A program made the position numbers and the translations under genes. Shown in pieces: positions 5,704 through 6,643 of a DNA stretch of 6,643 nt. Position 1 is the stretch's first letter. Each line of letters starts with the position of its first letter. Source of the DNA: Clostridiales bacterium (lineage in GTDB: Bacteria > Bacillota > Clostridia > Peptostreptococcales > Anaerovoracaceae); contig JAAYHT010000106.1 of the NCBI GenBank assembly GCA_012735285.1, positions 1-6,643 on the forward strand, in the 5' to 3' direction. Below the pieces are notes generated by a model. The model saw only the letters and a list, made by a program, of their open reading frames with translations, was not told the origin of the DNA and made no database searches.

Positions 5704-6643
5704 ATGGGTGTACATAAGATTAATATAAAAAATCTTATAGAGTCCTCATTTCGGTCTGCCAACAAGCTTAGTATAAAGGCAATTACAAAGAAAAACCTGC
5801 CATACTTTGTGGGATGGATTGCAGTTTCCATATGGCTTTATGCATACTTTCTTCCTATAGGGGATTTTGCTCTTTCGGTAAGTTTATTTGAGTCTATCGT
5901 AGGTGACACAAGCCTTTATTTTTATGTCATGATAATTACTGGTAGTTTGATACCAATTCTGTTTGATGGAAAAAGATTTGTCCCCGCTTCTTTTTATAGC
6001 TTGGTTTTTTCTTTAATATGCTTTATTTCCGTATTGATTCTTGGACCGAGTATTCCTTCCAAAATCATTATGTTTATTGCTGTACCCTGCATAGCACATA
6101 TTTTTATCTCCCATGTGTATGCTTTTTTTATGGTTCTTAATAATTCAGAAAAACTATATTCCATGATTTTGGTTGTGTTAATTCCCAAGGTATTAATGTA
6201 TATAAAGCCGTTATTTAGCAATACGCAACTTAAACTGCATCCCTTCATCATTCTAATTTTTTTCATTATGATAGTATTAATTTTTACAACCCACTATATT
6301 AAGTCCCATGCTGATACGGTGCCTTCTTTGCAGAAAATAAAAGCTCCCCAAAAGGCATATTCCCTCATGCCTGTGATTTTTATCGTGTTTGCTTTAAACG
6401 ATGTGATAGCTCCGGCCATCTTGCAACAGGTAAGCGGTTTTGCCAAGAGTCAGATAGAAGGCTTGTACTTTGCAGAAATTTTGGTGGGTCTTCTAGTGAT
6501 CCTTCTTCTACAAACCTTTTTTTCGATGAACCTATGTACAATGCTAAATCTATCCTTTGCTTTTTTAGTTTTAGGATTTGTTATAGATATAGTCCGGTTG
6601 CAATTTCCAAGTGCGGGACTTGTAGCAGCCCTATGTTTTGGAG
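5704..6643 (+). CDS. Multi-pass membrane protein of unknown function, 5' part (runs off window)
   Basis: The frame opens with ATG 5704 and stays open for 313 codons to the window end. I do not recognise the family. The N-terminal 30 residues are polar and basic (MGVHKINIKN, then several lysines), suggesting a cytoplasmic start. About ten hydrophobic segments follow, near residues 33-52, 70-87, 96-114, 120-142, 151-170, 179-197, 218-238, 255-271, 276-296 and 303 onward. The sixth and seventh are separated by a hydrophilic loop (198-217, with SHADTVPSLQKIKAPQK). A 6 + loop + several layout resembles major facilitator proteins, and some anaerobes fuse such a domain to a C-terminal LuxR-type helix-turn-helix. 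Neither is shown, because the C-terminus is outside the window. The ribosome binding site is weak (GGGGGA, 5694-5699). It appears to be transcribed separately from the ribosomal operon. Confidence 0.75.
   Translation, partial: MGVHKINIKNLIESSFRSANKLSIKAITKKNLPYFVGWIAVSIWLYAYFLPIGDFALSVSLFESIVGDTSLYFYVMIITGSLIPILFDGKRFVPASFYSLVFSLICFISVLILGPSIPSKIIMFIAVPCIAHIFISHVYAFFMVLNNSEKLYSMILVVLIPKVLMYIKPLFSNTQLKLHPFIILIFFIMIVLIFTTHYIKSHADTVPSLQKIKAPQKAYSLMPVIFIVFALNDVIAPAILQQVSGFAKSQIEGLYFAEILVGLLVILLLQTFFSMNLCTMLNLSFAFLVLGFVIDIVRLQFPSAGLVAALCFG

Noticed and set aside
5994..6266. Open frame of 90 codons on the minus strand
   Set aside because: It lies inside the + strand membrane protein frame, which is longer, has a promoter and start site, and shows a consistent hydrophobic pattern. 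The antisense product resembles nothing I know.

Overview
The window is the 3' end of a bacterial S10-spc-alpha ribosomal protein supercluster, all on the + strand: secY (3' part only), adk, map, infA, rpmJ, rpsM, rpsK, rpsD, rpoA and rplQ. A rho-independent terminator follows, and then the 5' part of an unrelated membrane protein gene. The gene order, AT-rich codon use, strong AGGAGG-type ribosome binding sites, GTG and TTG starts, zinc-type Adk and four-cysteine S4 point to a low-GC Gram-positive, most likely a member of the Clostridia. I cannot name the genus.

Positions 1-2557 carry the secretion and housekeeping block (SecY translocase, adenylate kinase, methionine aminopeptidase, IF-1, L36) with tight spacing. 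Positions 2558-2694 are the only large gap inside the operon. It contains a long, mostly paired RNA hairpin directly upstream of rpsM, where E. coli has its S4-responsive alpha-operon leader. Positions 2695-5488 hold S13, S11, S4, RNA polymerase alpha and L17. A terminator lies at 5511-5543 and a candidate promoter at 5612-5640. A multi-pass membrane protein of unknown function starts at 5704 and runs off the window.

The genes are functionally linked through protein synthesis. The ribosomal proteins and IF-1 build and load the small subunit, Map trims nascent N-termini, SecY exports nascent chains, Adk balances adenylate pools, and alpha assembles RNA polymerase.

Most of the region is ordinary. 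Two things are not. First, rpsK (S11, essential) has an in-frame TAA at codon 12 of an otherwise perfectly preserved gene. TAA is the normal stop for five other genes here, so this is not a recoded codon. Second, the structured leader before rpsM has no U-tract and looks like a regulatory RNA rather than a terminator. I found no CRISPR array, mobile element, tRNA or rRNA.
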